Source: Chloroflexi bacterium RIFCSPLOWO2_02_FULL_71_16 | GTDB lineage: Bacteria; Chloroflexota; Limnocylindria; P2-11E | DNA: 6,020 nucleotides | Assembly (NCBI GenBank): GCA_001795345.1 | Contig: MGON01000030.1 | Location: 4,056 to 10,075, forward strand | Reading direction: 5' to 3' | Part shown: in pieces, positions 4,334-6,020 of the stretch | How the letters are laid out: each line of letters opens with the position of its first letter | How positions within the stretch are numbered: position 1 is the first letter of the stretch | Notes under the pieces: model-generated | Database searches by the model: none | What the model saw: only the letters and a program-made list of their open reading frames with translations | What the model was told of the DNA's origin: nothing | Position numbers and translations under genes: made by a program

Positions 4334-6020
4334 CCAGAGGTGCGCATCGCGGACACCGCGACGCCGACCGCGCCGACCGCTGTCCTCAAGGGCCGACCCG
4401 CGGTCCTCGGATCGAAGCACATGGTCAGCTCGACGCACTACCTCGCTTCGCTCGCCGGTCTGCGCATGTTCCCGCGGGGAGGGAATGCCGTCGACGCGGG
4501 GATCGCCGCGGGCATCGCCCTCAACGTGGTCGAGCCGCACCTCACGTCGTTCGGCGGCGTCGCGCCGATCATGGTGTTCGGTCCCGGCATGACGGAGCCG
4601 GAGACGATCGACGGACTCGGACGCTGGCCGCGGTCGCTGGATCTCGACGCGTACCGGGCGCGGCACGGCGACGACATGCCGTACGGCATGCCACGGGTCG
4701 TCACGCCCGGCGCTCCGGACGCGTGGCTCACGGCCCTCGCGCGCTACGGCCGCCTCACCCTGGCCGAGGTCCTGGCCCCGGCGATAGAGCTCTGCGAAGG
4801 CTTCCCGGTCTTCCCGCGCCTCGCGGCCGGCCTGGCGATCTGGGAGCAGCAGATCCGCGCCTGGCCGTCGACGGCGGCGGTCTTCCTGCCGGGCGGGCGG
4901 GCACCCCGCGCCGGTGAGATCCTGGTCCAGCGGGAGCTGGGCGACCTCTTCCGCCGGCTCGCAGCCATCGAGCACGCGCACGACACGCGCGGCCGCGCCG
5001 CGGCGATCATGGCCGCGCGCGACGCGATGTACGTGGGCGACATCGCGCGCGAGCTGGCCGCGTTCTGCGCTCGCGAAGGCGGCGCGCTGACGGCGGACGA
5101 CCTCGCGAGCTACCGGGTCACGATCGGCCCGGGCACGCACACGACGTATCGCGGGACCGACGTGTACGCGTGCGGGCCATGGTCGCAGGGCCCGCTCGTA
5201 CCGATGACGCTGAACATGCTGGAGCGGTGGGACGTCGCCTCGATGGGGCCGGGATCCCCGCTGTTCCTCCACCGTTACGCCGAAGCGATGAAGCTCGCGT
5301 GCGCCGACCGCGAGGGCTTCTTCGGCGATCCCGACCAGGTCGACGTGCCGATGCGCGGCCTGCTCGACAAGGGCTACGCGGAGGAGCGCGCCGCGCTCGT
5401 GCGCGACGACCGCGCCTGGCCCGAGCTGCCGCCTCCCGGCGATCCGTGGCGCTACGAGGGCCGGCAGGGGCACGCCGGGTACCGGCCGGTGCCCCGGGGC
5501 GGCGAGGGATACCCGGACACGTCGTACGCCTGCGCGATGGACGCGGAGGGCTGGGCCTTCTCGGCGACGCCGTCGGACCCAGCCGCGCACGGCCCGCTGG
5601 TCCCGGGCCTCGGCCTCCTCGTCTCGACGCGCGGGGCGCAGCTCTGGACGACCCCGGGGCACCCGTCGGCGATCGCGCCCGGAAAGCGTCCCCGGCTCAC
5701 CCCGAACCCGGCGATGCTCGTCCGCGACGGCCGCGCCTACGCCCCGTTCGGCTGCCCCGGCGAGGACGCGCAGTGCCAGGCGATGGTCCAGTTCGTGTGC
5801 GGGATCGTGGACTTCGGCATGGACACGCAGGCGGCGATCGAGATGCCCAGGGTGATCTCGGCGAGCTTCCCCTGGTCGTTCCATCCGCACCGTTACTCGC
5901 CCGGCGAGCTCCGCGTGGAGGGCCGGGTGCCGGCCGAGGCGCGCGAGCACCTCCGCCGCCTCGGGCACCGCATCGTCGAGTGGCCCGACTGGACACCCGG
6001 TGCGGCCGCCGTATGCGCGA
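4331..6020 (+). CDS. Gamma-glutamyltransferase-family Ntn-hydrolase (3' end cut by window)
   Basis: The frame is open from GTG 4331 to the window edge (563 codons). An in-frame TAG at 4316 limits the start. GTG 4340 and ATG 4421 are less likely alternatives. The family makes one precursor that cleaves itself before a Thr or Ser, which becomes the nucleophile of a two-subunit enzyme. Here the large-subunit part has GSKHMVSSTHYLASLAGL, FPRGGNAVDAG and EPHLTSFGG. The predicted cleavage and nucleophile residue is T397 in PDTSYACAMD, followed by FSATPSD, KRPRLTPNPAM and FGCPGEDAQCQAM. Several residues that bind gamma-glutamate in E. coli GGT are not conserved: the DFREMAP region is D94-GLGRWP, and the second Gly of the PGG oxyanion loop is E478. 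The substrate is therefore uncertain, and acylase or oxamate-amidohydrolase-like roles are possible. No signal peptide is evident, unlike periplasmic GGTs, which suggests a cytosolic enzyme. By comparison with family length, perhaps 20-40 residues are missing. Confidence 0.88.
   Translation, partial: MPEVRIADTATPTAPTAVLKGRPAVLGSKHMVSSTHYLASLAGLRMFPRGGNAVDAGIAAGIALNVVEPHLTSFGGVAPIMVFGPGMTEPETIDGLGRWPRSLDLDAYRARHGDDMPYGMPRVVTPGAPDAWLTALARYGRLTLAEVLAPAIELCEGFPVFPRLAAGLAIWEQQIRAWPSTAAVFLPGGRAPRAGEILVQRELGDLFRRLAAIEHAHDTRGRAAAIMAARDAMYVGDIARELAAFCAREGGALTADDLASYRVTIGPGTHTTYRGTDVYACGPWSQGPLVPMTLNMLERWDVASMGPGSPLFLHRYAEAMKLACADREGFFGDPDQVDVPMRGLLDKGYAEERAALVRDDRAWPELPPPGDPWRYEGRQGHAGYRPVPRGGEGYPDTSYACAMDAEGWAFSATPSDPAAHGPLVPGLGLLVSTRGAQLWTTPGHPSAIAPGKRPRLTPNPAMLVRDGRAYAPFGCPGEDAQCQAMVQFVCGIVDFGMDTQAAIEMPRVISASFPWSFHPHRYSPGELRVEGRVPAEAREHLRRLGHRIVEWPDWTPGAAAVCA

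Noticed and set aside
4294..4422. N-terminal extension of the hydrolase to the upstream ATGs
   Set aside because: It would overlap up to 92 bases of the divergent gene and add residues unlike the family. The glyoxalase-like fold begins at RVIPFRVPPF.
3730..4917. A 395-codon plus-strand frame spanning the hydrolase and GGT-like start
   Set aside because: It is antisense to the hydrolase and then out of frame with the GGT-like gene, and no recognisable motif is present.
3179..5968. A 929-codon open frame on the minus strand running through the whole GGT-like region
   Set aside because: Only its last 156 codons (the acetyltransferase) resemble a protein. The rest is Arg/Pro/Ala-rich antisense of the GGT-like gene or an alternate frame of the hydrolase, open because GC-rich codons rarely give stops.

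Overview
The window is GC-rich (roughly 70% by eye), with G/C at most third codon positions. Bacterial Shine-Dalgarno sites lie before some genes, GTG starts without a Shine-Dalgarno before others. An aldehyde:ferredoxin oxidoreductase, an FabI enoyl reductase and a divergent GGT-family hydrolase, together with GAGCGAG-rich spacer DNA, suggest an uncultured GC-rich soil or groundwater bacterium, for example Rokubacteria/NC10 or a deltaproteobacterial-type lineage. That placement is inference. No mobile element, CRISPR array, tRNA or rRNA was seen.

Layout. (1) Positions 1-36 hold the possible tail of a plus-strand gene. It converges on a minus-strand gene at 38-418 for an unrecognised 126-residue protein with a putative C-x2-C...H-x2-H metal site. 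(2) Positions 419-558 form a divergent intergenic region. It has an AT-rich promoter-like island next to the minus-strand gene and a string of GAGCGAG repeats leading into the next gene. (3) Positions 559-2319 (+) encode an AOR-family tungsten enzyme. An 81-bp spacer with a strong palindrome follows, then fabI at 2401-3189 (+). (4) On the minus strand, a GloC/YcbL-like metallo-beta-lactamase-fold hydrolase (3649-4293) is followed by a GNAT acetyltransferase (3179-3649). The two are coupled by a TGATG stop/start overlap, and the acetyltransferase end overlaps the fabI end by 11 bp. (5) Diverging from the hydrolase across 37 bp is a gamma-glutamyltransferase-family Ntn-hydrolase (4331 to beyond 6020, +), cut by the window edge.

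How the genes fit together. The AOR would interconvert aldehydes and carboxylates with ferredoxin, and FabI performs the last reduction of fatty-acid elongation. They share a strand, but the palindrome between them suggests fabI may have its own control. The hydrolase/acetyltransferase pair looks like a two-gene operon for thioester or glyoxal-type detoxification plus an acyl transfer of unknown target. The GGT-like enzyme lacks several residues that hold gamma-glutamyl substrates in E. coli GGT, so its true substrate is open.

The most unusual structure is the 43-bp near-symmetric element at 4291-4333. It contains both GTG start codons of the divergent pair and a TAnnnT hexamer nine bases before each, which looks like a mirror-image pair of nearly leaderless promoters. 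No defence system or other clearly undescribed multi-gene system is visible.
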